Shown here piece after piece: positions 1 through 11,161 of a stretch of DNA of 64,000 bases (position 1 is its first letter; every line of letters starts with the position of its first letter). The notes below the pieces were generated by a model. That model was not told the origin of the DNA. It made no database searches and saw only the letters and a list, made by a program, of their open reading frames with translations. The stretch comes from Leptasterias polaris. Lineage: Eukaryota; Echinodermata; Asteroidea; Forcipulatida; Asteriidae. The stretch is taken from NCBI GenBank assembly GCA_037783415.1, contig JAZGTN010000222.1, positions 1-64,000 on the forward strand. Reading direction: 5' to 3'. Both the position numbers and the translations under genes were made by a program.

Positions 1-1761
1 TTATTTACAAATTTAGACTTTTACTATCATCATGAGACTTATTTGTTTTTCATAAAATAATGCTTTAGGTTTCCTAATGGAAATTTCCATTAAAATAAAA
101 TGGCCCGAGGAAAATACATGTATGCAAGATTGAGGTTCAATACACCTCAGGCAATTTGTACCTTCCCCTTATTAACAGAGAAGTGAAATAACTAGACATT
201 TCATTAGACCCTTAAATTGGATTAACAGGTAGACTGAACAAAAATGGTGACACCAAGTTTATCTTTTTTGATTTATATTGTTTTTCAATTATAATTTTAT
301 CAGTCCTGGTTAAGTGATTCGTTTGAATTGGTTCTGTTTGTCCATAATTTACTCATTCAGAAATATTTTGGGAAATCTGAATTCAAAGTAAAAAGAAATT
401 TTGTTTAAAATATTAATTTCCATGAAGTAAAACAATTCATAAGAGAATCTATAAATAATTTCTTTTTGAACATTTGATAGTGCCTATATAATTCAAGAAA
501 TAAGATTCTTTTTAACACATTGCATTCACACAATGTTATTTTCAAATGTGATGCGATCAAGCAAAATGAGTCGTTTGTCGACCCTTTTTTTATTTTTTTA
601 TACATCTGAAAAGAGCAAAAGCTATGCTTTACTACTTTTAAAACTACATGTTTATAAAACCTTTTGTTCAAAAGTTGTGAAAGCAGAAACACCAAGTGAT
701 ACGAGAAAATGAAACAAAGAGAAAGGGGTTTAAAACCCTTTTAGCGCGCACGCATACAGTCCGCAGGCGCCCTGCGTATACTTCGAATACTGGCATCGAA
801 ACGCCTTCGAAGTTTGACAAGTTGTATTAGTGTTCTAAACATGCGATTAACATGCAGCAAACGGCCGTAGATAGAACGGTATCTGGACATGACAACAGTC
901 TAAAAATAGCACATGATGCCCATAAGCAAAAATCCCCTCCAAAGGTTCAAAGGTCGGAAGTCCTATTATCACCAACGCATGTGAAGCACGAGTTGCTGTC
1001 AATCTCTATGGATGTACAAACCGTATTGTATGTACCATGTATCACACGCGCAATGTACACAGTAATGGCAACCTTCCGCTTCTTTCGCGATAAACTTATT
1101 GGTGTTTTTACACACAAAATACCGTGATTTGATAGGATTTTTCAAAGGGTTTGAGGTGCAGAAGTTATCTGTAGGTAAGAGAGGCACTCGTATTTATTTT
1201 CAAAGGTATGTTGTGATTGTTCTAAATCATTTTTGTAGTATTTTCCCCATTGAGATGACAGTACAGTTGAGTTGAGAGAACTTGTGTGCACAACTTTCCA
1301 CGTAACAAACGTACGCAAACAATGTTTTCAAATTTTTCGTTGATTTCTCTTTCTCTCACATGTACATCGGCAAGTTTCCATGCTAATTTTAACCCCTTAG
1401 TAATGTTAGTTATCAGAAAAGAAGTCGCCAATGTAAAATAGATATATTTTGGCACTTGAATTTACAAAAAAAATATTTTTGAAAATGTTACCCCTGTTGG
1501 GCTGTTTTGGCTTGTTTCTCCGTGATAAAATTTCCGACAAACGACTCATTTAGCTTGATCGCATCACAAATGCTTATTTCTATTGTTAATTTCCTGTGGT
1601 GGTATATTCCTTGCTTTTCATCTCTATAGATCCCAGTCAATAAGCCACTTTTATTTATAAAAAAAAACATGACATGAATTTGATTTTCAATCCCTTTTCA
1701 AATAGGCCTATCTTGGTTTTCTTCTTTTCTCCCAGAATGTTAAGGTTTCTATTTTCTTCCC
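1..1761. other. AT-rich region with one CpG-containing patch
   Basis: No recognisable gene. About 741-1180 is richer in CpG (gcgcgcacgc, ccgcaggcgc) and holds a 91-codon plus-strand frame (852-1127) of unknown type. This is followed by a good donor context, TGTAG|gtaaga, near 1173. It could be a promoter and first exon of an unknown plus-strand gene, but nothing downstream confirms it. Confidence 0.25.
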
Positions 1762-2822
1762 TAATCACTTACCTTTGATCATGTGTGGATGCAACTTCTC
1801 AAATCACTGACCTTTGATCATGGGTTGATAAAACTTCTCAAATCACTGGTCTTTGATCATGTTCTCAAATCACTGACCTTTGATCGTGTTTAGATAAAAC
1901 TTCTCAAATCACTGACCTTTGATCATGTGTGGATGAAACTTCTCAAATCACTGACCTTTGATCATGTCTTGATAAAACATCTCAAATCACTGACCTTTGA
2001 TCATGTGTGGATGCAACTTCTCAAATCACTGACCTTTGATCATGTGTGGATGCAACTTCTCAAATCACTGACCTTTGATCATGTGGGGATGCCACTTCTC
2101 AAATCACTGACCTTTGATCATGTGTGGATGCAACTTCTCAAATCACTGACCTTTGATCATGTGTGGATGCCACTTCTCAAATCACTGACCTTTGATCATG
2201 TGTGGATGCAACTTCTCAAATCACTGACCTTTGATCATGTGGGGATGCCACTTCTCAAATCACTGACCTTTGATCATGTGGGGATGCCACTTCTCAAATC
2301 ACTGACCTTTGATCATGTGTGGATGCAACTTCTCAAATCACTGACCTTTGATCATGTGTGGATGCCACTTCTCAAATCACTGACCTTTGATCATGTGTGG
2401 ATGCAACTTCTCAAATCACTGACCTTTGATCATGTGGGGATGCCACTTCTCAAATCACTGACCTTTGATCATGTGGGGATGCCACTTCTCAAATCACTGA
2501 CCTTTGATCATGTGTGGAAGCAACTTCTCAAATCACTGACCTTTGATCATGTGTGGATGCCACTTCTCAAATCACTGACCTTTGATCATGTGTGGATGCA
2601 ACTTCTCAAATCACTGACCTTTGATCATGTGGGGATGCAACTTCTCAAATCACTGACCTTTGATCATGTGTGGATGCAACTTCTCAAATCACTGACCTTT
2701 GATCATGTGGGGATGCCACTTCTCAAATCACTGACCTTTGATCATGTGGGGATGCCACTTCTCAAATCACTGACCTTTGATCATGTGGGGATGCACCACT
2801 AACCTTTGATCATGGGTTGATA
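1762..2822. repeat. 39-bp minisatellite array, left block
   Basis: About 26 tandem copies of a 39-bp unit containing CAAATCACTGACCTTTGATC followed by a variable atgtgtggatgcaacttct. Units differ mainly at the gtgtgg/gtgggg and gcaac/gccac positions. Because 39 is a multiple of three, the array gives a long open frame that is not evidence of a gene. It continues after the transposon at 6273. Confidence 0.95.
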
Positions 2823-2965
2823 TAGTCTTGGCCCAAGACGTCAGTGATCGATAGTGGATAGTGTAATGCGCTCGGTTACAACGCGTTACAGCACGCCCTC
2901 TTGTGGCTTGAATTACCTAACTTGACTAGCTCTCACTAACGTCTTGGGAATCTCGTAGCGCTGGC
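2823..2965 (+). repeat. Left terminal inverted repeat of the 3.45-kb element
   Basis: Contains at its tip the perfect dyad GTCTTGG-c-CCAAGAC. Its inner edge carries a near complement (TCACTAACGTCTTGGG) of the outer CCCAAGACGTCAGTGA, so the repeat is itself bounded by inverted sequence. Confidence 0.9.
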
Positions 2966-3597
2966 AGCATTGGGGGCGTCGCCTTTTTATGTAAATTAAG
3001 ACTGTTGTCAAGGTTGCCAATGAATATTCAAACAATCAAATCCGCGAACAAGATGGCAGCTCCCATGCAATAGCATCATGAGGCAGTCGGACGACGACGG
3101 ACCCACGTAATAGGTTTGCTCTAAAGAAATAACTATGCAGGGTTTCGCTCGTCCAGCTATTTTCCCCAGTAAATAATGTGAAATTGCAGCTTCTCTAGAG
3201 AATGTCGTCGGTTTTTAATTTCTGTTTATAACGGTTTGTTATGGATTTGTTAACGGATCACAGACGACCTGAACACTAGTGCTATGGTGTAGCAAACAAA
3301 CACCTCGTTATTGTGAACGCACTGTTTTTGGATTCGAATTGGAACAATTCACTGCTGTCAAATTTTAGGGCTAGTAATTTTTTACAAATTCGTAAAACAG
3401 TCCATATCAGTCGATGCCTGAAGTACACATACTGTACATGACCTGACATATATGTATCATACAAGTTTATTTATTTTTAAATACATGAATGTCAGTTTAT
3501 TTCTCTTGTGAGTTCTCTGTCACATTATATAGTATAGTCATTATGTTATATAAACTTACATCTATAAAAACATCTGATGATACAAACATCTGATGAG

Positions 3598-3704
3598 AAA
3601 AACTTCCTCATGCTTTATACACAACAATGCCAAACGAGATAGATTCAGTCGTTGCAGTTTGTGAATTTACAGATGAACATTGGAGAAGGCTGCCATGAGT
3701 GCCA
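3598..3704. repeat. Internal 107-bp inverted repeat, left copy
   Basis: Essentially exact reverse complement of 5686-5792. Read in the direction shared with the helicase remnant (minus strand of the right copy) it encodes TTMPNEIDSVVAVCEFTDEH then WRRLP and a stop, possibly a duplicated C-terminal coding end of an element protein. Confidence 0.85.
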
Positions 3705-4597
3705 AATAATACGGGCAAAAAGATATTTCCAACATCATAACATTTATAAATGCCTCTTTCTACAGGAATGCACCATTATGAGGCAAACATGTGATTTTGA
3801 ATATAAACCATAATTCGTTTAAACTTGTTTTGTTATGAATTTAAAGGGACAAATATTGGAGATGCTCTGAAAATGAGGAACGCAGCACTCATTTCAGTGA
3901 GTTGCTAACATCAAGTATGTTTGATCAAAAAATCTCATAGGAAAAAATTGTGTTGGCTTAAATAAATTAAAAAAATTCAATAAAAAAAGGCTCACAAAAA
4001 CAAAACGTTTGTTGAAATACTTGTGCTGCACTGAAATGCAGACTTTAGTCAATAATATGTGTGTGTCACACTAAAGATGAAGAAGAATAACAAAGTAATG
4101 CTTTTCTTTTTATAGTTGATTTGAATAGCTGCCTACTTGAATTATGACTGACTGACTTGTGGTGAACCTATAACTAAGTTACTGGTCTATGGGCCAAAGT
4201 GAATAATAACACGTCAACTTTAAAATGCTTCAATAACTGTAAATACAACACATAATTCAGCATGAATTGATTAGACTGATCTGTTAGAAATGGCCCAAAC
4301 ACATTATTAATTTTTTATTTTATTTTTTGGCTATTGCCAAAGACAAATCTTTCACAGAATTGTGATTCTGAAAATGATTAAGTTTGAACAGGCTAAAACA
4401 AGAAAATACCCCACAACAGCAGTTTAAAATGCACAGTTATCACAGCAGTTATTGTGCACAAGTCTTGTACTTGTGAGCCTGCTAACGTGTGCTACATGTA
4501 CATGGAATGCTGCATGTATCATAGCTCTTCTACATTGTTGGGTGTCAAGGAAGTTTTCATCTGTTCCTAAAGTGTTTCTGTTTCTATAAGTTTTTTA

Positions 4598-5188
4598 CAA
4601 TTGATAGACTCCGTTTCTCATCACGCCGAACTCTTCCACTTATGTGTACATAATCATCAATTTCACTTGGTGCCAGGTGTTCAAAAAATGACAAAGATGT
4701 ATAGGCCCCTTTACATCAACCCCCAGTCTAAAAGCAACGGTTGCGAAGAGTATGTGCACAGCTCCCTCAGGGTCGAAAAAGCTACGTAGAAACTTATCGT
4801 AAACATCACTCTCTGTAATAGTATGATGCATATTGAACAATTTGTGATGTGATGATGAAAGCTTGCAGCAGAGAACAGCACAGTTCTGCACACGTCTTTC
4901 TTGACTGACAGTATATAACGATGCGCCCCATCTTTTCATTTTTTCTGTAGACATCATCTGCAAGCCATCCAAAGATTTCTTCCACAACTTTGAGTTTTGC
5001 TTGATATTGTCACGGGCCGGTCCCTGGTGAATAAGAACTGCATTCCTCATGATATTTGCAAGGCATCTCTGATTGCCAATCGTGTGGCAAGACTTGCTGT
5101 CACTGTCATGGCAGCAATGATACTTCCCGGTTCACCAAGCTTGGCATACAATTTTCTGAAAGCTGATTTCTTTCCTGATTTCCTGATT
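4598..5188 (-). pseudogene. Broken RecQ-like superfamily 2 helicase fragment inside the transposon
   Basis: Minus strand. An upstream part reads KLGEPGSIIAAMTVTASLAT then RLAIRDALQIS, like the RecQ region around the TATA/motif III box. After a stop and frame change, a 136-codon frame contains ILFATVAFRLGVDVKGPIHL, the RecQ ATIAFGMGVD motif. Past a T/A homopolymer near 4684-4689 the frame shifts to APSEIDDYVHISGRVRRDEK, the motif VI-like ESGRAGRDG region. At least two frame disruptions make it non-functional. The ATP-binding motifs I and II were not found. Some eukaryotic transposons (for example Academ) carry helicases, but the target-site length here does not fit that group. Confidence 0.7.
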
Positions 5189-5685
5189 TCTTTCCTTTGC
5201 CCCTGCAGAAAGAAGAATACAATAAATACAATAAGCTCAGATCTTGGTGTGTATTATTAGAGAAGAATAAATGGAAACTAATAATATTATGCAATAATGT
5301 ATATTGGATGGATCACTTCAAGCGCTTTTTGTGGTCTCTATATCATATATGAAGCTTGAACACTGTACACATTATTTATTTATGTTTATTTGTTTATTTA
5401 TTATTGATCGATCTATTTATTTACTTTTTTCGGTTGGGGGTTGACATGACTGACAACTATGTGGCATTAATAATATTAAGACTAAAAATCAATTATGTTT
5501 TATCCACAATTGAACAATAGGTAAAACAAAATGGGATTTCTGTCATAACTCACCACTTTGTGACCAGTCCTCCTGTGATGAATAAAGCGCAGACAAGCCT
5601 GTACACCGAGTACAACTGCAGACATTCACGTCATTTTATGCTGATAAGGGCTTCGGGACTGGTAACAAAAACCAATATTTGCCTC

Positions 5686-5792
5686 TGGCACTCATGGCAG
5701 CCTTCTCCAATGTTCATCTGTAAATTCACAAACTGCAACGACTGAATCTATCTCGTTTGGCATTGTTGTGTATAAAGCATGAGGAAGTTTTT
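5686..5792. repeat. Internal 107-bp inverted repeat, right copy
   Basis: Inverse of 3598-3704. It lies inside a 62-codon minus-strand frame (5692-5880) that ends in FTDEHWRRLP and a stop. Function unknown. Confidence 0.85.
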
Positions 5793-6129
5793 CTAAATCA
5801 CATCGACATGCAGAGGTAAATGACTGGAAAATTACGCCCATATACCGAAGCTTGTAAGCAGACGAACAGGTAGTTGCCATCTAGAACATTATCAATAGCT
5901 CATGACTGCTTTGGTTTAATTAGTTTGACTTTTAGTTTTTCACGAGCATTTCTTTTCTAAATTCAAGTGAGAATCGCTCACAGCTGGCAGCCATGTCGAC
6001 ATTACTGCATGCACTATGCAGCTGAAGTATGACCCTGGGTCACATAAGTAATTATGCACATTTATTACTACGATCGCGCGCTGATTGGTTCCCTAGGAAA
6101 GGCTAGGGAGAAAACAATGAAAAAGTTAA

Positions 6130-6272
6130 GCCAGCGCTACGAGATTCCCAAGACGTTAGTGAGAGCTAGTCAAGTTGGGTAATTCAAGCCACAAGAGGGC
6201 GTGCTGTAACGCGTTGTAACCGAGCGCATTAGACTATCCACTATCGATCACTGACGTCTTGGGCCAAGACTA
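6130..6272 (-). repeat. Right terminal inverted repeat of the 3.45-kb element
   Basis: Reverse complement of 2823-2965 with two substitutions. High identity implies fairly recent insertion or conversion. Confidence 0.9.
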
Positions 6273-6281
6273 GGGTTGATA

Positions 6282-6416
6282 AAACTTCTCAAATCACTGA
6301 CCTTTGATCATGGGTTGATAAAACTTCTCAAATCACTGGTCTTTGATCATGTTCTCAAATCACTGACCTTTGATCTTGTGTAGATAAAACTTCTCAAATC
6401 ACTTACCTTTGATCAT
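6282..6416. repeat. 39-bp minisatellite, middle block
   Basis: Three to four units of the same family as 1762-2822, restarting directly after the target-site duplication of the transposon and cut by a SINE at 6417. Confidence 0.88.
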
Positions 6417-6774
6417 AATAATAATAATAATAATAACCAGTTCTTATATAGCGCATTTCACAATAACGTCTCAATGCGCTTTACATTAGTGCCCTGGTCA
6501 TTGGGCCAATAACATTCCTTTTTAATCTTTCTCAGCTCCCTGGGGAGTATACAGCCTGTGCTGCAATATATGCGCTACTAGGCTAAATCAATCACAAGAA
6601 CCATCTCTGCCCTCACAGGTACCCATTTTACCCCTGGGTGGAGAGAAGCAATTATAGTTAAGTGTCTTGCTCAGGGACACAAGTGTCACGACCGGGACTC
6701 GAACCCACACTCTGCTGAACAGAAACACCAGAGCTTGAGTTCGGTGCTCTTAACCGCTCGGCCACGACACGCCA
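6417..6774 (-). mobile_element. tRNA-Leu-like SINE inserted in the minisatellite
   Basis: Minus orientation: tRNA-like head at 6690-6774 with A box TGGCCGAGCGGTTAAG and B box GGTTCGAGTCCC, a body, then gcgctatataagaa and an (ATT)n tail at 6417-6440. Same family as 30577-31009 and 33375-33789. It splits a GATCAT/GTGTGG unit of the array. Confidence 0.9.
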
Positions 6775-6905
6775 CATGTGTGGATGAAACTTCTCAAATC
6801 ACTGACCTTTGATCATGTCTTGATAAAACATCTCAAATCACTGACTTTGATCATGTGTGGATGAAACTTCTCAAATCACTGACCTTTGATCATGTGTGGA
6901 TGCCA
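6775..6905. repeat. 39-bp minisatellite, right block
   Basis: Three further units of the array after the SINE, ending with gtgtggatgcc. Confidence 0.85.
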
Positions 6906-9900
6906 GTTGGGGTCATTTTGGAATATATAAGACATGCAGATAAAGATATGCACTCATTTGATCGTCATGATTTATATAAAAAAATTGATCTTTTGAAAAT
7001 TTGTTAGAAATCAATTAAATTGAGCCAATTTGTGTTAAGACAGTGCCATCCATCCTCAATTCTAACCCATTTAGTCAGCTCCTTCAAATGGAGTTTTTTT
7101 GGAAGATCCCATCCATAATGAACTGCCTCAACTTGGTCAAGGATTAGAATAATCTGGACAATGTATGCTTGTTGGAATTTAGGCTCAGAAAATTAACTGA
7201 TAATTATGTTAAGGATTAGGGTTGGGATTCAAATCGTCCAAGGCAGGGTACAGGAAGTTTGTTTTTCAATTGGATTTAAATCACTGCAGTCTATGAACAT
7301 TATCTGATTGCTGGAAGAATATCTTGAAATCAAAGAGAAATCTAAAGTAAATGACTTCACATTTTGATGTAAATGAAAAGGTGAAACATTCAAATCACAA
7401 CTGACCATTTCCTATAACAAGATTAGAATTTACTGCTGGTGAACTATGTAACAGCAATGGCTTTTTAAAAGTGTTGCATGAGACTTGTATACGCTGCTCT
7501 GAAGTTGTTTTGATGTCAACTTTTTTTAAAGTTCATCGTTACAAAAAAACAAACCCAAAACATCAACAAGAGAACGAACCGTTGCGGCTTCATCCTGTAC
7601 CCTGCCTTTCAAACCTTTGATCAACATGAAAGTCTAATTAGTTTACTTCATTTTGTTTGCAGTGAGCCTGTGGTGAAGAGGCGATGGATGTGGATGGAAT
7701 GATTCTTGATGTCTCACCACACTTGTCTGGATCTTCAGTCAAGTCTCGAAAACAGCCTCCTCTGGTCTGCACTACAAGGCAATGAGAACTTGGCAGTACA
7801 GAATGGTAGTAGAAAAGAGCAAATCCATGGCAATTGGGGATATTCAAACAGAGTCGCACATCTCACTTTGAAACGGTGATTTAAGTTGTATGCAATGAAG
7901 GATTTTAATCAAGGGAAATTTTTGTTATTCAGCTGTCAAACAGGGCTGAGAAGAATTTTTCCATTATTGATAATGAGATACCTTACCATTTTCAAAAACA
8001 CTATACTGAAGAAATTAGATTAACTGTCATTATAACTCTCATTGACATGGATTTGCCGTTAGTTAGTTCTGAATCATTCTCAAAGGATAGGAATGATAAA
8101 ACATCAAATTTATAATGCCAGGCACATGGTAGAAAAGGCCTTTTGTTACAGTTTATGTTATGCCTAAACTCAGATACATTTTAGTAAATACCTGCATGTA
8201 TGTGTATTCACTTCCTGAAAAGTAAAAACGCTTTACAGCGATCGATCTTTTGTAGAAATTCACTACAACCAAGTTGGATTTTTGACTAACGCTTCAATCT
8301 TGATGTAATTTCTGTTCTGGCCAAACAGAAATTATAACAAGTTTTCCTGAATGATAATGCAAAGGAAATGGAAACCTTATTTTTCAATTTTCAAATGTGA
8401 GCAAACAAATAATATGGGAATCTTGCTGTTGAAGGCTTAACAAGTTTTTCATCATGTGCCTGGTTGTAAAGCCAAAGTGCAGCACAATTTATTATTTTTT
8501 TGTTACAATTATTTTCAAAGTCCCTTAGAAAAACAAGTACATCAGCTTTCAAGAAAATGTATTTGATGACTCAATGAGGTCTTACTTGACAGATACGCAC
8601 AGCAGTGTGAAGATTTTTCAGGTTTCAACATCACATGTGGAAATATTCCTGTAACTGTTGCAAAGCAACCATATTTAAGAATATTCATCATGTTGGTGTA
8701 CTATTACAAACAAAGGAATGAAACTAACTTGTCCTCTTGCCATAGCAGTACTTGCTGCTGTATGTTTCAATTCCATACTAGAACAGCTTATTGAGAATAC
8801 GAGTCTGATGCAGTTAGTTGAAATAATCAATACTAAGCCTCTCTTTTCCAATGTAATGGTGCTTGCACTTTGGCTGTACACAAACACTTTATGAAAGAAT
8901 TACTGAGATTGAATTGCCATGTTAGACAAATATAAGTTTTTATGGTAAGAACTCTTATTGCTTAATATGGAAATGTACACTGGCACATCGTATTACTTGA
9001 ATTTTACTGTAGTATAACTAAACTAATAAACTGTGTAGATACAGTGTGGTAAAGTGACTTATCTTGAAGACACCACGGATAAACATGATTCCCAAGCAGA
9101 GCACAGAAGTTGTGAACAACTCCCAAGCAAAAGTAATTTTGCATAAGTCTCAAACTCTAAAGCTATGCATTGCCAAGAATCAGCAGAGCACTTTACCTGA
9201 AGTACATAACCTAAGATCATGATGTAGTATGGGAGAGAAACACTAAACCTGAATCAATTAGCCTCAACACCAGGAGCATTGTCATGTGTTGACATTTGTA
9301 GGTAGCTTGATTATAGACTCTACTGTATCGTCCCTCTTATTAATTTCTACATCACTGTCAACTTCCACTGATGTGCTACAAAATAGTGTTGTCACTTTGA
9401 AAACCAATTTTGTTCACTAAAGGTAAAAGTTTTATGAGATTTCAAGGTACACACACTGTCCATAGATGATCATTGGAAGAAAACAATTGTGACAGAACAT
9501 TTTTTTAACAGTGAATAACGTTTACAAAACAATGCATATGAAAACCCATTCTCAAAACAAACTTTGAGATCAGTCTAATGGCAAGAATTGAATATTCAGT
9601 TTATTTGATGGTTACTTTACCTTCGTCATGAACAAAATGCTTGAAGAAACAGTGTGTGTACCAATGTTTAATATGATGTGCCAGTGTACATAGTGCTTAT
9701 AACATAATAAAAACAAGAGTCTGCTGTGTTTATTTTGTTGTATGTTATGTGTTGGGAAGCATCTGCTTTCTATTTCAATCTTGTTGCAGCACAGACAGAC
9801 CTTTATCACGCAAAAACCATCTTTATATTTCTATTTTTCCCATGTCAAAGGTTAGGCTGGAACAAATCTAGCTGGTAGTTCTGATCTTGAAAGAGCAACA

Positions 9901-9949
9901 AGAGACTCGATTGCTGTTACAAGCAGCCAATCAAAAATATCAGTCGTCT
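6906..9949. other. AT-rich region without recognised gene
   Basis: Two open plus-strand segments follow acceptor-like signals. The first is at 7656-7880 after tttgtttgcag, with two changes of frame. The second is at about 8736-8893 after cctcttgccatag, reading AVLAAVCFNSILEQLIENTS then LMQLVEIINTKPLF to a stop. Neither is recognised and neither is joined to another exon with confidence. Confidence 0.25.
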
Positions 9950-10440
9950 CTAATGACGTGTTGACAGAACAGTTATTGCCCAAGTGCATTTACATACTGC
10001 TGTTTCTGTAATAACACAGTCAATCTATCTGAGGCCACTGAGGCTAATCTGTGGTTTCAAAGACACAGCACAAATTGTTCAGTTCAATGTTGAAACAATG
10101 CCAAATCAGATCACCTGAACAATGAATATTCATCACTTCCAAGTGACACATGTTGACAGAGTAGTATTGCCAAAGGCAATTACAGACTTCTCTTGCTGTG
10201 AAAACACAGTCAATCTGTCTGAGGCCAGTATGTTGTTTCAAATACAGCTCAATATGACTTGTGTGTGTACACAAATGCTGAAACAGATCACCTGTGCAAT
10301 GAATAAAAACTTCAACACTGAATCACCAGTAAACCTTACAGTTTTCTGAGGGCAAAGCAACATCAATAAGACAATGTGTTGTTTCAGTTAACAATACACG
10401 AAATTATGCCAAATTGAGTCACCTGAGCAATGACCTGACA
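9950..10440. repeat. Degenerate tandem repeat, about 170-bp unit
   Basis: Two clear and a third weak copy of a unit carrying ttgccaaaggcaattacaga, aacacagtcaatctgtctga and cagatcacctg(a/t)gcaatga. The 75-codon frame at 10122-10349 is an effect of the repeat. Confidence 0.65.
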
Positions 10441-10764
10441 GTTCAACATCAGATCATTAAGGTAGCAACGTTAATCAGACAGTTGTCTCAATAACAAGGC
10501 ATCACAAGTGTCCTGAGTCTACCGGTTCAATCGGAACCACACAAACGAGATTTTTACCACATGGTGATATTGTAAATATCCTTACTTATCACCGGTGCCA
10601 TCTGTTTGTACGCAGATGATGAAACTGCCCAAGGAACAAATACAAAGTTTTGCCTCACTATTTAGTATACAGTGACAAACTTTTTAACGAAAACAAGTTG
10701 CTTTGCCCAACAAGATGTCGTGATAAAGGTCTGAAACACTTCTGGTCATGTGGACGGTGAGTGC

Positions 10765-11161
10765 AAGGGAAGGTACAATGTTAGAAACAATTACTTATCA
10801 AACTACGACCGAAACGGTCACAAGGTTCAGTAACCTTAATTGAAGAAAACAATTCTTAGAACATGTGTTTTTACTCGCAAAGTGATGAAATTTCAAGGAT
10901 AAAAGTTTGTTGGAAATGAAACCCACCAAGAAGTGTGTACTTTGTCACGAAACAATGTCGGTTATGTTGTTTGAGCATTTTAACACAAGAAAAACTTGTG
11001 TTTTCATCTATAAAAGATGTCTACCAAAATTCAAACTGTTTGAGCATTTTTTTCTCTAAAAGAGAAGTAAGTGTAAAAGGTAACAAAGAAACTGTAAAAA
11101 ATTCTATGACATTTATCAGACAACTTTAAGCTCCTTGAAAAGAATTGTACCTTCCCTTTAA
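10765..11161. mobile_element. MITE with AAGGGAAGGTACAAT ends
   Basis: The ends AAGGGAAGGTACAAT (10765) and ATTGTACCTTCCCTT (to 11159) are inverted. The same terminal motif ends the element at 54225-54821. AT-rich interior, no coding capacity. Confidence 0.7.

Larger units (their letters stand above)
2823..6272. mobile_element. 3.45-kb DNA transposon with 143-bp terminal inverted repeats
   Basis: Termini TAGTCTTGGCCCAAGACG and its exact complement. The inverted repeats 2823-2965 and 6130-6272 differ at two of 143 positions. Flanks carry the direct repeat GGGTTGATA (2814-2822 and 6273-6281). Removing the element and one repeat copy rebuilds a normal minisatellite unit, so this is a true 9-bp target-site duplication. 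A 9-bp duplication plus long inverted repeats suggests a Mutator-like element, but no transposase was recognised. The inside holds a broken RecQ-like helicase fragment and a second inverted repeat. Confidence 0.88.

Noticed and set aside
852..1127. 91-codon frame as a gene
   Set aside because: No domain recognised and it stops before the possible donor at 1173; kept only as part of a CpG-containing patch.
1927..2802. 291-codon open reading frame
   Set aside because: It is the 39-bp minisatellite read in one frame; the unit length is divisible by three, and no start or splice context supports a gene.
1762..2822. CRISPR-like array
   Set aside because: Units are contiguous 39-bp tandem copies without unique spacers, in a eukaryotic intron-containing genome.
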